From contig NZ_JYOA01000011.1 in the NCBI RefSeq assembly GCF_000955805.1, positions 10,786-74,785 on the forward strand: a DNA stretch of 64,000 nucleotides, read 5' to 3'. The notes below the pieces were generated by a model. That model had not been told where the DNA came from. It saw nothing but the letters and a program-made list of their open reading frames with translations, and searched no databases. This DNA is from Pseudomonas sp. 21. Lineage in GTDB: Bacteria; Pseudomonadota; Gammaproteobacteria; Pseudomonadales; Pseudomonadaceae. The translations under genes and the position numbers were made by a program. Position 1 is the first letter of the stretch; the number at the start of each line of letters is the position of its first letter. Below are positions 1-8,610 of this stretch, piece after piece.

Positions 1-71
1 CGATCGCGCCCATGGGGCGCTCGTGCAGGGAGCATCGGTGCTGGTCGGGGCAGCGAGCGGGCAGGTGCTCG

Positions 72-824
72 TCAGTTGGGTGCGGTTTGCGACTCGCGAT
101 ACTGCGTCGGCGACAGCCCGGTCAGCGCGCGGAACTGCCGGCTGAAGGCGCTGTGATCGGTGTAGCCGCAGCGCAGGGCGATCTCGGTGATTGGCAGGTC
201 TTCGCCCAGCAGGCGGGTCGCCGCGCCCAGGCGCGCCTTGTGGATCATCTGTCGCGGGGTGAGCTGGAAGATGCGCTTGCAGTGGCGCTCCAGTTGGGCG
301 ACGGAGAGGCCGGCCAGCTCGGTCAGCTCGGCGAGGTTGATCGGCTTGTCGAAGTGCTCGCGGATGTAGGCGTCCACCGCGGCCAGGCGCTGGTAAGCCG
401 GGTGCGTGGACTGCGCCGCCTGCAGGTCGCTGGAAATCCCCGCCATGCCGATCACGACGCCTTGCGCATCGCGCAGCGCCAGCTTGTGGGTCAGGCACCA
501 GCCCGGCAGCCGGCCGGGGTAGAGGTGCAGCTCCAGCTGGTCGCTGAGCTGGCCACCGGTTTCCAGCACGCGGCGGTCCTGCTCGGTGTAGATCGGGCCG
601 AAGCGCGAGGGAAAGACTTCCTCGGCGGTGCGCCCGAGCAGCTCGCGGGCATCCTTCACGCCGCAGCGCCGCGCCAGGGTCTGGTTGACCAGCACGTAGC
701 GCGCCGCGGTGTCCTTGATGAAGAACACCACGCCGGGCATGGCATCGAGCAGCGGGGAAATCTGCGCAAGGGTCTGCAGCAGGCTGTCCAGGTCGCGGGC
801 GCCCTGGGGAATCAGGTCGTGCAT
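72..824 (-). CDS. AraC-family regulator with N-terminal PAS domain
   Basis: Cytoplasmic transcription factor of about 250 aa. Residues ~20-135 form a PAS-like sensor (FFIKDTAARYVLVNQTL, then GRTAEEVFP) and residues ~150-245 a double helix-turn-helix AraC domain (INLAELTELAGLSVAQLERHCKRIF, then ITEIALRCGYTDHSAFSRQF). The PAS ligand cannot be read from the sequence. I chose the ATG at 824 (MHDLIPQGA). An ATG at 851 and a TTG at 869 are also in frame, and none has a good Shine-Dalgarno. It is transcribed divergently from the WYL regulator at 987. No target operon is evident; the downstream side lies outside the window. Confidence 0.85.
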   Translation of the reverse strand: MHDLIPQGARDLDSLLQTLAQISPLLDAMPGVVFFIKDTAARYVLVNQTLARRCGVKDARELLGRTAEEVFPSRFGPIYTEQDRRVLETGGQLSDQLELHLYPGRLPGWCLTHKLALRDAQGVVIGMAGISSDLQAAQSTHPAYQRLAAVDAYIREHFDKPINLAELTELAGLSVAQLERHCKRIFQLTPRQMIHKARLGAATRLLGEDLPITEIALRCGYTDHSAFSRQFRALTGLSPTQYRESQTAPN

Positions 825-986
825 CGGGAGGCGAGTCGGCTGTCGGAACATCGCGAGGATACGGGGCAATCAGGTTGTGGGAAAGGGCATCGCTGCGGCT
901 GGGGCGAGAGCAGACGACGTTGCGGTTGTTGGCCGGGCCTCGGCGTGCTGGACTAGTCGGCCGACATTAGCCTTCGAGTGATCATC

Positions 987-1676
987 ATGTCCCGAGCCCA
1001 GCGGCTGCTCGACCTTCTGCAGATACTGCGGCGCCATCGTCTTCCGGTGTCGGGCCGGCAACTGGCCGATGAGCTGGGCATCAGCCTGCGCACGCTGTAC
1101 CGCGACATCGCCACCCTGCAGCAGCAGGGCGCCCATATCGAGGGTGAGGCCGGCGTTGGCTACGTGCTGCGCCCCGGTTTCGAGCTGCCGCCACTGATGT
1201 TCTCGCTGGAGGAGATCGAGGCGCTGGTGCTGGGCATGCGCTGGGTGAGCCGGCATGGCGACCAGGGCCTGGTATCGGCGGCGCGGGATGTGCTGGCGAA
1301 GGTCGGCTCGGTACTGCCGGCCAACCTGCGCCTGGAGTTGGAGAGCAATGCGCTGCTGGTGGGTAGCCGGCCATCCGAGCGAGTGGCGGACGGGTTGCTG
1401 GGCCAGGTTCGAGACAGCATTCGCCGGCAGGGCAAGCTGCAGTTCGCCTACCGGGATGCCGGCGGACAGTTCACCGAGCGGGTGGTCTGGCCGTTCGGCC
1501 TGGGCTACTTCGAGCAGGTGCGCGTGGTGATGGCCTGGTGCGAGCTGCGCCAGGACCTGCGGCACTTTCGGCTCGACCGCATGGAGCAGGTCAGCAGCCT
1601 GGCGGAGCGCTACCCGCGCCAGCGGCAGGCGTTGCTCAAGGACTGGTACGCGAGGCACGACATCCCCGCGCAGTGA
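987..1676 (+). CDS. YafY-type HTH/WYL-domain transcriptional regulator
   Basis: About 229 aa. An N-terminal winged helix of the HTH_11 type (RAQRLLDLLQILRRHRLPVS, then LGISLRTLYRDIATL) is followed by a WYL-type ligand or nucleic-acid sensing region (residues ~135-200, containing the WPFGLGYFEQVRVVMAWCE segment). YafY-like proteins are usually local repressors. The ATG at 987 is preferred because it gives the family-typical N terminus MSRAQRLLDLL; a GTG at 978 is also in frame. The VOC-fold gene lies 88 nt downstream on the same strand and is the most obvious candidate partner, but no operator is recognisable. Confidence 0.85.
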   Translation: MSRAQRLLDLLQILRRHRLPVSGRQLADELGISLRTLYRDIATLQQQGAHIEGEAGVGYVLRPGFELPPLMFSLEEIEALVLGMRWVSRHGDQGLVSAARDVLAKVGSVLPANLRLELESNALLVGSRPSERVADGLLGQVRDSIRRQGKLQFAYRDAGGQFTERVVWPFGLGYFEQVRVVMAWCELRQDLRHFRLDRMEQVSSLAERYPRQRQALLKDWYARHDIPAQ

Positions 1677-1764
1677 ATGACTGCTGCCGGAAACTGACAC
1701 GGGTACGCCATAGCCTGCGATGACCGGCAACGAAGCCGGTTCATTCAACAGCAAGGAGTTTTCC

Positions 1765-2130
1765 ATGGTCAGCCCGAACATGATCATTTTCTACGTCGAC
1801 GATGCCCAGCGCAGCGCCGGTTTCTACGCGGAGCTGCTGCAGCGCGACCCGGTGGAAAACAGCGCGACCTTCGCCTTGTTCGTCTTCGACAATGGCCTGA
1901 AATTCGGCCTCTGGACTCGCGCTGGTGTGCAGCCGAACGCCGTAGGGCAGGCTGGTGGCAGCGAGCTGGGTATCCCCGCGCAGAGCCACGCCGACGTACT
2001 GCGACTGCACCGTGACTGGCAGCAGCACGGCGTTGAGATTATCCAGGCGCCGACCCAGATGGATTTCGGCTACACCTTCACCGCGCTCGATCCGGATGGT
2101 CATCGCCTGCGCGTCTTCTGCTTGAGCTGA
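1765..2130 (+). CDS. VOC-fold (glyoxalase/bleomycin-resistance superfamily) protein
   Basis: Small cytoplasmic protein of 121 aa made of two beta-alpha-beta-beta-beta modules (MIIFYVDDAQRSAGFYAELL near the start; DFGYTFTALDPDGHRLRVFCL at the end). These are the hallmarks of the vicinal-oxygen-chelate fold. The N-terminal metal-ligand pattern of true glyoxalase I is not clear, so substrate and metal use are open. The start is fixed by a strong AAGGAG at 1753-1758, 6 nt before the ATG. It converges on the dehydrogenase gene that ends at 2156. Confidence 0.85.
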   Translation: MVSPNMIIFYVDDAQRSAGFYAELLQRDPVENSATFALFVFDNGLKFGLWTRAGVQPNAVGQAGGSELGIPAQSHADVLRLHRDWQQHGVEIIQAPTQMDFGYTFTALDPDGHRLRVFCLS

Positions 2131-2155
2131 GCATTCCCTGCCATGGCGGGTCCCT

Positions 2156-3403
2156 TCAGTCGTCGGCGAGCTGCAGCAGGGTTTCCACCCGCGCCGGGCT
2201 GAAGGGCGGGCGCGGCGCCGGTGGTTGCCAGCCGAACAGTTGCTTCACCGCCGCACCGCACACGCGGCCCTGGCAGGCGCCCATGCCGCAGCGGCTGGCG
2301 AGCTTGGCGGCGGTCCAGTCCGGTTTGCCGACGAGCGCCGAGTAGGGCACGTCTTCGCAGCGGCAGACGAGTGTGTCCGGTTGAGCGAGCTGGTTCAGAT
2401 GCAGGCCGAGGGCGAAGTCGCGTTTCAGTGCGTCGGCGAAGCCCCGCCAGCGCTGGCGCTGTGACCAGAGTTCGCGGGCGCGGTCGTGTTCCCCCACGGC
2501 GGCGTGGCCGGCGATGCGGCCTTCCACCAGGGCTTTCTCCGAGCCGCCGAAGCCAGTGCATTCGCCCGCGGCGTAGACTCCCTCGCGGCTGCTTGCCTGC
2601 CAGGCGTCGACGCGGATCGCGCCGTCGTCCACCGTGCAACCCAGCGCCTGGCCGAGTTGCACGTTGGGGATCAGACCGAAGCCGCAGGCCAGCCGGTCGC
2701 AGGCGATTTCCTTCAGCTTGCCGCCCTGGTTGATGCGCACGCCCTCCAGGTGAGCGCTACCCAGGGCGGCGACCACATGGCTGTCGGCGCGGTAGGCCGG
2801 GTCGTACAGGCCGAAGGACTGCAGCAGCTTGTTCGGCCAGCGCGGCAGCTTCAGGGCGAAACGCGCAAGCGCCGGCCAGGACGCCTGTTCGGCGATGCGC
2901 AGGATCTTCGCGCCGTTGGCGCGGGCGGTGGCGGCGCTGGCGAGCAGCAAGGGGCCGCTGCCGGCGATCACCAGGCGCTGCCCGTCGACCGGCATGCCGC
3001 CCTTGACCAGCGCCTGCAGGCCGCCCGCGCCGGTGACACCGGGCAGCGTCCAGCCGGGGAAGGGCAGCAGCAGCTCGCGGGCGCCGGTGCAGAGGATCAG
3101 CTTGCGGTATTCCAGACGCCAACCGCGTTCGAAGTCTTCCAGCAACAGGCCGCGCTCGCCAGCCAGCGCGACCACGCGCGTGCCGTTGTGAATCTTGATG
3201 TTGGCGCAGGCGGCGACCTGCTCGCGCAGTTCGACGGCGGCGCGCGGCAGGTGCGCAGTGGGCCCGTCGCGCCAGATCTGCCCGCCAGGCAGCGGGTTGT
3301 CGTCGAGGATGACGATGCTGGCGCCGCTCGGCGCGGCAGCGAGGGCGGCGGACAGGCCCGCCGGCCCGGCGCCGATGATGACGATATCGGCCACAGCGAT
3401 CAT
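2156..3403 (-). CDS. FAD/NAD(P)-binding subunit of D-hydroxyproline dehydrogenase
   Basis: About 415 aa. An N-terminal Rossmann FAD site (DIVIIGAGPAGLSAALAA) and a second dinucleotide site (RLVIAGSGPLLLASAATARA) are followed by a C-terminal BFD-like [2Fe-2S] motif (LVCRCEDV, then CGMGACQGRVC). This is the large subunit architecture of heteromeric opine, proline and hydroxyproline dehydrogenases. It overlaps the ferredoxin-like gene upstream by ATGA, so the two are translationally coupled. The ATG at 3403 (MIAVADIVIIG) is clearly the start; the upstream in-frame extension is shadow of the ferredoxin gene. Together with its neighbours it should oxidise D-hydroxyproline at the membrane respiratory chain; the electron acceptor is not visible here. 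Confidence 0.88.
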   Translation of the reverse strand: MIAVADIVIIGAGPAGLSAALAAAPSGASIVILDDNPLPGGQIWRDGPTAHLPRAAVELREQVAACANIKIHNGTRVVALAGERGLLLEDFERGWRLEYRKLILCTGARELLLPFPGWTLPGVTGAGGLQALVKGGMPVDGQRLVIAGSGPLLLASAATARANGAKILRIAEQASWPALARFALKLPRWPNKLLQSFGLYDPAYRADSHVVAALGSAHLEGVRINQGGKLKEIACDRLACGFGLIPNVQLGQALGCTVDDGAIRVDAWQASSREGVYAAGECTGFGGSEKALVEGRIAGHAAVGEHDRARELWSQRQRWRGFADALKRDFALGLHLNQLAQPDTLVCRCEDVPYSALVGKPDWTAAKLASRCGMGACQGRVCGAAVKQLFGWQPPAPRPPFSPARVETLLQLADD

Positions 3404-3636
3404 GGGCGCGTCTCCACCTGCATGCCGTCGCGGCACAGGGTCTGGCAGGCCAGGCGACGCTGGCCGTCGATGCTCACCCGGCACTCCTGGCAGACGCCCA
3501 TGCCGCACAGCGGCGCGCGGCGCTGGCCGCTGACCGAGGTGCGGGTGGTGCCGTCGCCGCCTTGGGCGAGCGCTGCCGCCACCGTGGTGCCGGCGGCGAC
3601 GCGCAGCGGGCGGCCATCGAGGATCAACTCAGGCAT
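3400..3636 (-). CDS. (2Fe-2S)-binding ferredoxin-like subunit of D-hydroxyproline dehydrogenase
   Basis: A 78-aa plant-type ferredoxin domain with the cluster-ligating pattern CGMGVCQECRVSIDG and a final Cys in RRLACQT. Such small subunits shuttle electrons between the two flavoproteins of heteromeric amino-acid dehydrogenases. It overlaps the preceding gene (stop at 3629) by 8 nt and the following gene by 4 nt, so it is the middle cistron of a coupled operon. Confidence 0.88.
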   Translation of the reverse strand: MPELILDGRPLRVAAGTTVAAALAQGGDGTTRTSVSGQRRAPLCGMGVCQECRVSIDGQRRLACQTLCRDGMQVETRP

Positions 3637-4741
3637 GGGCGGTGGCTCCGAGGAAACGGCGCGGGGAATAGGGTTCGGCCGGCAGCGGCAAGGGCTCGTC
3701 GCACAGCTGCGCGGCGAGCAGGTCGGCGGTGCCTGGCGCGGTGGTTACGCCCAGGCCTTCGTGGCCGACAGCGAGCCACAGGCCAGGGCGCTGTGGATGT
3801 TCGCCCACCAGCGGCATGCCGTCCGGGCTGGCGGCGCGGAAGCCCGCCCAGCTGCGGATCACGTTGAGGTGGGCCAGGCCGGGCATGTAGTCCACGGCGC
3901 GGCGCAGCATCTTCGCCAGCATCCAGCCTTCCACCTGCGGGTCGGTGGTGCCGAACTGCCGCGAGGCGCCGATGAACAGCTGCCCAGTGGGGCGCGGCTG
4001 GATGTTGCAGGCTACCGAGGGGCCACTGGCGTTGTGCGCGCTGGTCACGTAGCCCAGCTCGACCAGGGTGCGGCGCACCTTGCCGGGGTAGCGGTCGGTG
4101 ATCAGCAGGTGGCCCTTCTTCGGCTCGATGGGCAGACCGGGACACAATTCGCCGGCCTGGATGCCGTTGGCCAGGACGATGGCCTTGGCGCTCAGCCACT
4201 GGCCGTTGTCGAGGCGCACGCGGGGTTCGTCGATTTCCACCACTTTCGCCTGACGCTGGCGAATCGGTTTCAGTGCCGAATCCAGCAGCCACGCGGCGGC
4301 GCGCGGGGCGTAGAGAATGCCGTCGCCGGTGATCTCCAGCCCGCCGTGCAGGTCGTTGCGCAGCTCGGGCTCTTCCTGTTGCAGCTCGGCGCTGTTCAGC
4401 AGCTTGGCGGCGACGCCGTGCTCGCGCAGTACGGCGTACTTGCGCTCGGCTTCGGCCATTTCTTCGTCATTGGCTGCCAGCCACATCGTGCCGTTGCTGC
4501 GGTACGCGCACTCGGCGGGCATGTCGTGGCCCCACTCGCGCCAGCGCTGCAGCGAGTAGTTGCTCAGCGCCAGTTCGGCGGCGTTGTCGTCGAGCACCAG
4601 CAGGTGGCCCATGCCGACGGCGGTGGCGCCGGGCAGGCGCGCGTCCAGCACCAGCACGTCCAGCCCGCGACGGGCAAGGGCGTGGGCGCAGGTGGCGCCG
4701 ACGATGCCGGCGCCGATGACGATGACGTCCGCGTCGCTCAC
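3629..4741 (-). CDS. DadA-like FAD oxidoreductase, catalytic subunit of D-hydroxyproline dehydrogenase
   Basis: About 370 aa, D-amino-acid oxidase superfamily. The N-terminal dinucleotide motif is [20 protein letters not shown]; near the C terminus are [17 protein letters not shown] and [19 protein letters not shown], typical of the DAO/GlyOX fold. It starts at a GTG (4741) that overlaps the epimerase stop codon (GTGA). The longer in-frame ORF to 4948 is only shadow of the epimerase gene. Inferred role: oxidation of cis-4-hydroxy-D-proline made by the adjacent epimerase to pyrroline-4-hydroxy-2-carboxylate. The substrate is inferred from context. Confidence 0.87.
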   Translation of the reverse strand: MSDADVIVIGAGIVGATCAHALARRGLDVLVLDARLPGATAVGMGHLLVLDDNAAELALSNYSLQRWREWGHDMPAECAYRSNGTMWLAANDEEMAEAERKYAVLREHGVAAKLLNSAELQQEEPELRNDLHGGLEITGDGILYAPRAAAWLLDSALKPIRQRQAKVVEIDEPRVRLDNGQWLSAKAIVLANGIQAGELCPGLPIEPKKGHLLITDRYPGKVRRTLVELGYVTSAHNASGPSVACNIQPRPTGQLFIGASRQFGTTDPQVEGWMLAKMLRRAVDYMPGLAHLNVIRSWAGFRAASPDGMPLVGEHPQRPGLWLAVGHEGLGVTTAPGTADLLAAQLCDEPLPLPAEPYSPRRFLGATAHA

Positions 4742-5682
4742 GGGCGGATGCCCCAGGCGAAGGGATCGTCCTCTTCCAGCAGCAGGGTGGCTTCGGCGCT
4801 GATGTTGGCGCGGCCACGGATGGTCGGGATGATGCGCCCTTCGGCCGGCTCGCCGACCCACTCGAAGAGCCCTTCGAACTGGCTGCCGATTACGCTGGCC
4901 TGGCGCCAGGCGGCCCCTGCGGCGAGCTTGCCGTCGGCGGCCAGGCACGCCAGCTTGGCGCTGGTGCCGGTGCCGCAGGGCGAGCGGTCGTAGGCCTTGC
5001 CGGGGCAGAGCACGTAGTTGCGGCTGTCTGCGTCGGGGTCGTCGGCGAACAGTTCGATGTGGTCGATCAGCCCGCCGTCTTCGCCACGGATGCCCTGGTC
5101 TTCCAGCGCCTTCTGCACGGCGACGGTGTAGGCGGTCAGCTCATCGAGATTGTCGCCGGCGACGCGCAGGCCATGCTCGGCAATCAGGAAGAACCAGTTG
5201 CCGCCCCAGGCGATGTCGCCGTGTACCCGTCCATGGCCGGGCACGTCGACGGGAACCTGCTTGCGGTAGCGATAGGAGGGGACGTTGCGCACGCTCACCG
5301 AGCGGTCGTCATGCAGCGTCGCTTCGACGGTGCCCACCGGCGTCTCGATCTTGTGCGTGCCGGGGCCGATGCGCCCCAGGTGCGCCAGCGAGACCACCAG
5401 GCCGATGGTGCCGTGACCGCACATGCCCAGGTAGCCGGTGTTGTTGAAGAAGATCACCCCGGCACAGGCGCTCGGGTCCACCGGCTCGCAGAGCAGCGCG
5501 CCGACCAGCACATCGCTGCCGCGTGGCTCCAGCACGGTCGCGGCGCGCCAGCTGTCGTGCTCCCTGGCCAGCAGCGCGCGGCGCTCGGCCATGCTGCCCT
5601 TGCCCAGATCGGGAAAGCCTTCGAGCACCAGGCGCGTGGGCTCGCCGCCGGTGTGGGAATCGAGAACCTGGATGCGTTTCAT
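4738..5682 (-). CDS. 4-hydroxyproline 2-epimerase (proline racemase family)
   Basis: 314 aa, full length for the proline racemase superfamily. Both catalytic cysteines are present: Cys88 in [14 protein letters not shown] and Cys236 in [12 protein letters not shown]. This separates two-Cys epimerases/racemases from the Cys/Thr trans-3-hydroxyproline dehydratases. The enzyme interconverts trans-4-hydroxy-L-proline and cis-4-hydroxy-D-proline, which feeds the three-subunit dehydrogenase encoded immediately downstream. It lies 112 nt downstream of the GntR regulator. A perfect 10-bp palindrome ACCCTAGGGT at 5710-5719 lies in that gap. Confidence 0.93.
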   Translation of the reverse strand: MKRIQVLDSHTGGEPTRLVLEGFPDLGKGSMAERRALLAREHDSWRAATVLEPRGSDVLVGALLCEPVDPSACAGVIFFNNTGYLGMCGHGTIGLVVSLAHLGRIGPGTHKIETPVGTVEATLHDDRSVSVRNVPSYRYRKQVPVDVPGHGRVHGDIAWGGNWFFLIAEHGLRVAGDNLDELTAYTVAVQKALEDQGIRGEDGGLIDHIELFADDPDADSRNYVLCPGKAYDRSPCGTGTSAKLACLAADGKLAAGAAWRQASVIGSQFEGLFEWVGEPAEGRIIPTIRGRANISAEATLLLEEDDPFAWGIRP

Positions 5683-5794
5683 GCTGCCCCCTGGGGTGTC
5701 TTGTCGTTGACCCTAGGGTGGCGCGGGGCGGGAATCGGGGCTTGAGGGTTTTCCGCCGGGCCGATGATGAAATCGGCACAGCGGTACTTTTCGA

Positions 5795-6469
5795 TCAGCT
5801 CGGCGTCGGCCGGTTTGGCAGGTGCTCGTAGAGCGTGCGGCAGACGCCGTTGATGTGCTCTTCCAGCAGGCGCGCGGCAAGGTCGGCGTTGCCGGCACGG
5901 CAGGCGTCGAGGATGTCGTGGTGCTCGTGGTCGGCGCGCTCCTTGCCGTCGGACATGCTCATCTGCAGGCGCAGGTAGCGTTCCACCTTGTCGTGGATCG
6001 AGCGGATCAGCCCCACCAGGTACGGCCGCTGTGCCGGCTCGTAGAGGCAGGCGTGCAGCTCCCAGTTCAGTTCGGCCCAGCGGCCGATGTCATCTTCGCC
6101 GACGAACTCGGCACAGATGCTCTCGGCACGGGCGAAGGTCTGTGCGCTCATGTTCGGGATCGCCAGGCGCAGTGCCTGGACTTCCAGGACCACGCGCACC
6201 TCGAACATCTGCGCCAGTTCCGGCTCGGAAATCTTCGTCACCAGCGCGCCCTTGTTGCGCTGGAACTCCACCAGACCCTCGGCTTCCAGGCGCTTGAGCG
6301 CCTCGCGCACGGGGATTTTGCTGACGTTGAAGATCTGCGCGATGTCGTCCTGGCGGATCGGCTCGTGTTCCGCCATCTGGCCGGAAATGATCGCTTCGCG
6401 CAGGTGCTTGGCGATGGTCTCCGAGGCGGAGGGGACGATACCCAGGTTGGGGGCGTTGCGTAGCGGCAC
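5795..6469 (-). CDS. GntR-family (FadR subfamily) regulator of the hydroxyproline cassette
   Basis: 224 aa. Winged helix at residues ~13-75 (SASETIAKHLREAIISGQ, then IFNVSKIPVREALKRLEAEGL) and an all-helical FCD effector domain at ~85-210 with conserved His and Asp (WELHACLYEPAQRPYLVGLI, then DHEHHDILDACRAGN). It is the first gene of the divergently unopposed hydroxyproline cassette and is probably its repressor. The 130-nt upstream region contains TATGGTATACGAA (GTATAC core at 6505-6510), which resembles operators of this subfamily. P. aeruginosa regulates its own hydroxyproline locus with an AraC protein, so this arrangement is different. Confidence 0.88.
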   Translation of the reverse strand: MPLRNAPNLGIVPSASETIAKHLREAIISGQMAEHEPIRQDDIAQIFNVSKIPVREALKRLEAEGLVEFQRNKGALVTKISEPELAQMFEVRVVLEVQALRLAIPNMSAQTFARAESICAEFVGEDDIGRWAELNWELHACLYEPAQRPYLVGLIRSIHDKVERYLRLQMSMSDGKERADHEHHDILDACRAGNADLAARLLEEHINGVCRTLYEHLPNRPTPS

Positions 6470-6499
6470 GATGCGGTCCGGTCAGGTGGCTATTGTCGG

Positions 6500-6515
6500 A
6501 TATGGTATACGAAAT
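6500..6515. promoter_or_regulatory. Possible GntR operator upstream of the hydroxyproline cassette
   Basis: The short palindromic core GTATAC in ATATGGTATACGAAAT lies about 35 nt upstream of the GntR start. VanR/FadR-type GntR proteins commonly bind TNGTATACNA-like sites. Assignment rests on position and motif only. Confidence 0.35.
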
Positions 6516-6600
6516 CCCTGTGATGCAGTGAAGCACCGGCAAGCGGTCATCGCAATGGGTGACTCACGGGATTTGCACACGCAATGCGCGTGCCGGGAAA

Positions 6601-7488
6601 TCAGTGGCGGCGTTCGACGATATAGCGGGCGAGGGCGCGCAGCGGTTCGGCGTTGTCGCCAAAACCTTCCAGCGCGGCCAGTGCCTGGTCGCGTAGCGCC
6701 AGGGCATAGGCCTTGGCGGCGTCGAGGCCGAGCAGCGCGGGGTAGGTCGGCTTGTCGTGGGCCTGGTCCTTGCCCTGGGTCTTGCCGAGGGTGGCGGTGT
6801 CGCTTTCCACGTCGAGGATGTCGTCCTGCACCTGGAACGCCAGGCCCACGGCCTCGGCGTAACGGCGCAGGGCTTCCAGCGCATCGGCGTTGGCGCGGCC
6901 GCTGGCCAGGGCGCCGAGCTGCACGCTGGCCTCGATCAGCGCGCCGGTCTTGTGCCGGTGCATGGTTTCCAGCGCCGCCTGGTCGATCTTGCGGCCCACG
7001 GACTCCAGGTCGATCGCCTGGCCGCCGACCATGCCGGCGGAACCGGCGGCGCGGGTCAGGGCCAGCAGCATGTCCAGACGGGTCTGGGCATCCTGCGGAT
7101 TGAGTCGTGCGTTACCGATCACCTCGAACGCCAGCGCCTGCAGGCCGTCGCCGGCGAGGATCGCGCAGGCTTCGTCGAAGGCGATGTGGGTGGTCGGCTG
7201 GCCGCGGCGCAGGTCGTCGTCGTCCATCGCCGGCAGGTCGTCGTGCACCAGGGAATAGGCGTGGATCAGCTCCACCGCGCAGGCCGCGCCATCGGCGCGT
7301 TCGGCCTCGCCACCCAGGGCTTCGCAGGCCGCGTAGGCCAGCAGCGGACGCACGCGCTTACCGCCGTTGACCACGCTGTAGCGCATGGCGGCATAGATAC
7401 GGGTGAGTTCTTCACGGGGGGCGACGAAGAGTTTCTCCAGCGCAGCATCGACACGCGCCGTACAGCGCGCCTGGTACGCGGCGATCAT
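6601..7488 (-). CDS. ispA: (2E,6E)-farnesyl diphosphate synthase
   Basis: 295 aa, the usual length. It condenses DMAPP/GPP with IPP to farnesyl diphosphate for ubiquinone and undecaprenyl phosphate synthesis. The first aspartate-rich motif is in [15 protein letters not shown] and the second in [23 protein letters not shown] split around DDILD; the substrate motif GGKRVRP is near residue 43. The start at 7488 (MIAAYQARC) overlaps the xseB stop by ATGA. In many pseudomonads dxs follows directly; here the hydroxyproline cassette follows instead. Confidence 0.96.
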   Translation of the reverse strand: MIAAYQARCTARVDAALEKLFVAPREELTRIYAAMRYSVVNGGKRVRPLLAYAACEALGGEAERADGAACAVELIHAYSLVHDDLPAMDDDDLRRGQPTTHIAFDEACAILAGDGLQALAFEVIGNARLNPQDAQTRLDMLLALTRAAGSAGMVGGQAIDLESVGRKIDQAALETMHRHKTGALIEASVQLGALASGRANADALEALRRYAEAVGLAFQVQDDILDVESDTATLGKTQGKDQAHDKPTYPALLGLDAAKAYALALRDQALAALEGFGDNAEPLRALARYIVERRH

Positions 7489-7730
7489 GCGTCTTCGCCT
7501 TCCGGATCGAAGGGCGCTTCGCTCAGCTCGCCGTCGCGTTCCAGCAGGATCTGCACCTTCTGCTCCGCCTGGGTCAGCGCTGCCTGGCAGTCGCGTGTCA
7601 GGCGGATGCCCTGCTCGAAGGCACCCAGCGAGTCCTCCAGCGACAGCTCGCCGCTTTCCAGGCGCTCCACCAGCGTTTGCAGCTCGGCGAGGGACTGTTC
7701 GAAGTCGAGGGAAGCTTTCTTGCGGGCCAT
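7485..7730 (-). CDS. xseB: Exodeoxyribonuclease VII small subunit
   Basis: 81 aa, full length. Typical XseB sequence: [20 protein letters not shown], then [14 protein letters not shown] and a helical tail ([15 protein letters not shown]). It is the regulatory small subunit of the single-strand exonuclease XseAB. It is translationally coupled to ispA (ATGA), the standard gammaproteobacterial xseB-ispA pair. Confidence 0.95.
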   Translation of the reverse strand: MARKKASLDFEQSLAELQTLVERLESGELSLEDSLGAFEQGIRLTRDCQAALTQAEQKVQILLERDGELSEAPFDPEGEDA

Positions 7731-7858
7731 GCGGACATCTCGGCGGGGGTATTCGGAAACCTCGCGACACTAGCAGAGACGGGCTTTGCGGGCAAATCTT
7801 CGGTCATCTGACGGATGTCCGTGCAAGCGCCTCGGTCGGCGCCTTCCGGCAGGCTGCC

Positions 7859-8488
7859 CTAGTAGCCGCCGTCGCGGACGCCCTGGTGCTCCGCCACCAG
7901 TTTCAGCATGCGCAGCGACTCGAAGGGAGCGTCCACCACGAACTGGTTCGCCAGCCAGGACGGCACGCTGCCGCCAGGCTCGCCGCGCATTTCGTAGGTG
8001 ACCTCGGTGAGCTTCGGGCCCTTGGGGACCATTTGCCAGGTGCCGGAGACGCTGGGCACGCGGATACGGTCCTTCACCTGTGGGATGTAGTCCGGCGCGG
8101 CCTGCAGGTGGCGGATCATGCCGCCGTCGGGAGTTTCCTCGGTGCTCACCTTCAACACCAGGTCGCGCGGAGCGGCGGGCCAGGGGAGTTTGGTATCGAG
8201 GTAGACCCAGATGGCTTCGTCGCTGTACTTGAGCAGGCGCATCTGCGCGCAGGCGTAGAGCCACGCGCAGGAGACGCGCAGGTTTTCCTGCAGGTGGCCG
8301 AGCGTGGCGACGTCGGCTTTCACCAGCGTCACGCCGCGAAAGCTCTTGTAGCGTGAACCGGGCACCTCGCTCAGGTAGACCTTCACGCCGTCTTCGTCTT
8401 TGGCGAGCTTCCAGTCAGCCGCTTGCGCATGGGCAAGCGCAGGGGCTGTAAGCACCAGGGCGAGCAGGAGGAACGAAGGGCGCGTCAT
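7859..8488 (-). CDS. Exported START-domain protein
   Basis: 209 aa. A signal peptide (MTRPSFLLLALVLTAPALAHAQA) is followed by a START/lipid-transfer fold over the whole mature protein (WKLAKDEDGVKVYLSEVPGS, then FRGVTLVKADVATLGHLQ, and YIPQVKDRIRVPSVSGTWQM). START domains bind hydrophobic ligands; the ligand here is unknown. It is transcribed alone, 128 nt upstream of xseB on the same strand. Confidence 0.85.
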   Translation of the reverse strand: MTRPSFLLLALVLTAPALAHAQAADWKLAKDEDGVKVYLSEVPGSRYKSFRGVTLVKADVATLGHLQENLRVSCAWLYACAQMRLLKYSDEAIWVYLDTKLPWPAAPRDLVLKVSTEETPDGGMIRHLQAAPDYIPQVKDRIRVPSVSGTWQMVPKGPKLTEVTYEMRGEPGGSVPSWLANQFVVDAPFESLRMLKLVAEHQGVRDGGY

Positions 8489-8610
8489 GGCAGCGGACCG
8501 CGGAGGGAATGATCCGATCTTATGCCTGCCTCGTGACAGCGGCGCATTGGCCGGCGAGCGGTCTGGCGCCGTGTTCGACGCCTTCGGGCCAGGGGGTTCC
8601 CACTCGGAGA

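Noticed and set aside
1-71. Left edge before the AraC gene
   Set aside because: Only 71 nt beyond the AraC stop; nothing can be called.
2486-4993. 835-codon open frame on the plus strand across the hydroxyproline genes
   Set aside because: It is antisense to three well-supported genes, has no recognisable domain and has the low-complexity Gly/Ala/Val/His composition of high-GC shadow frames.
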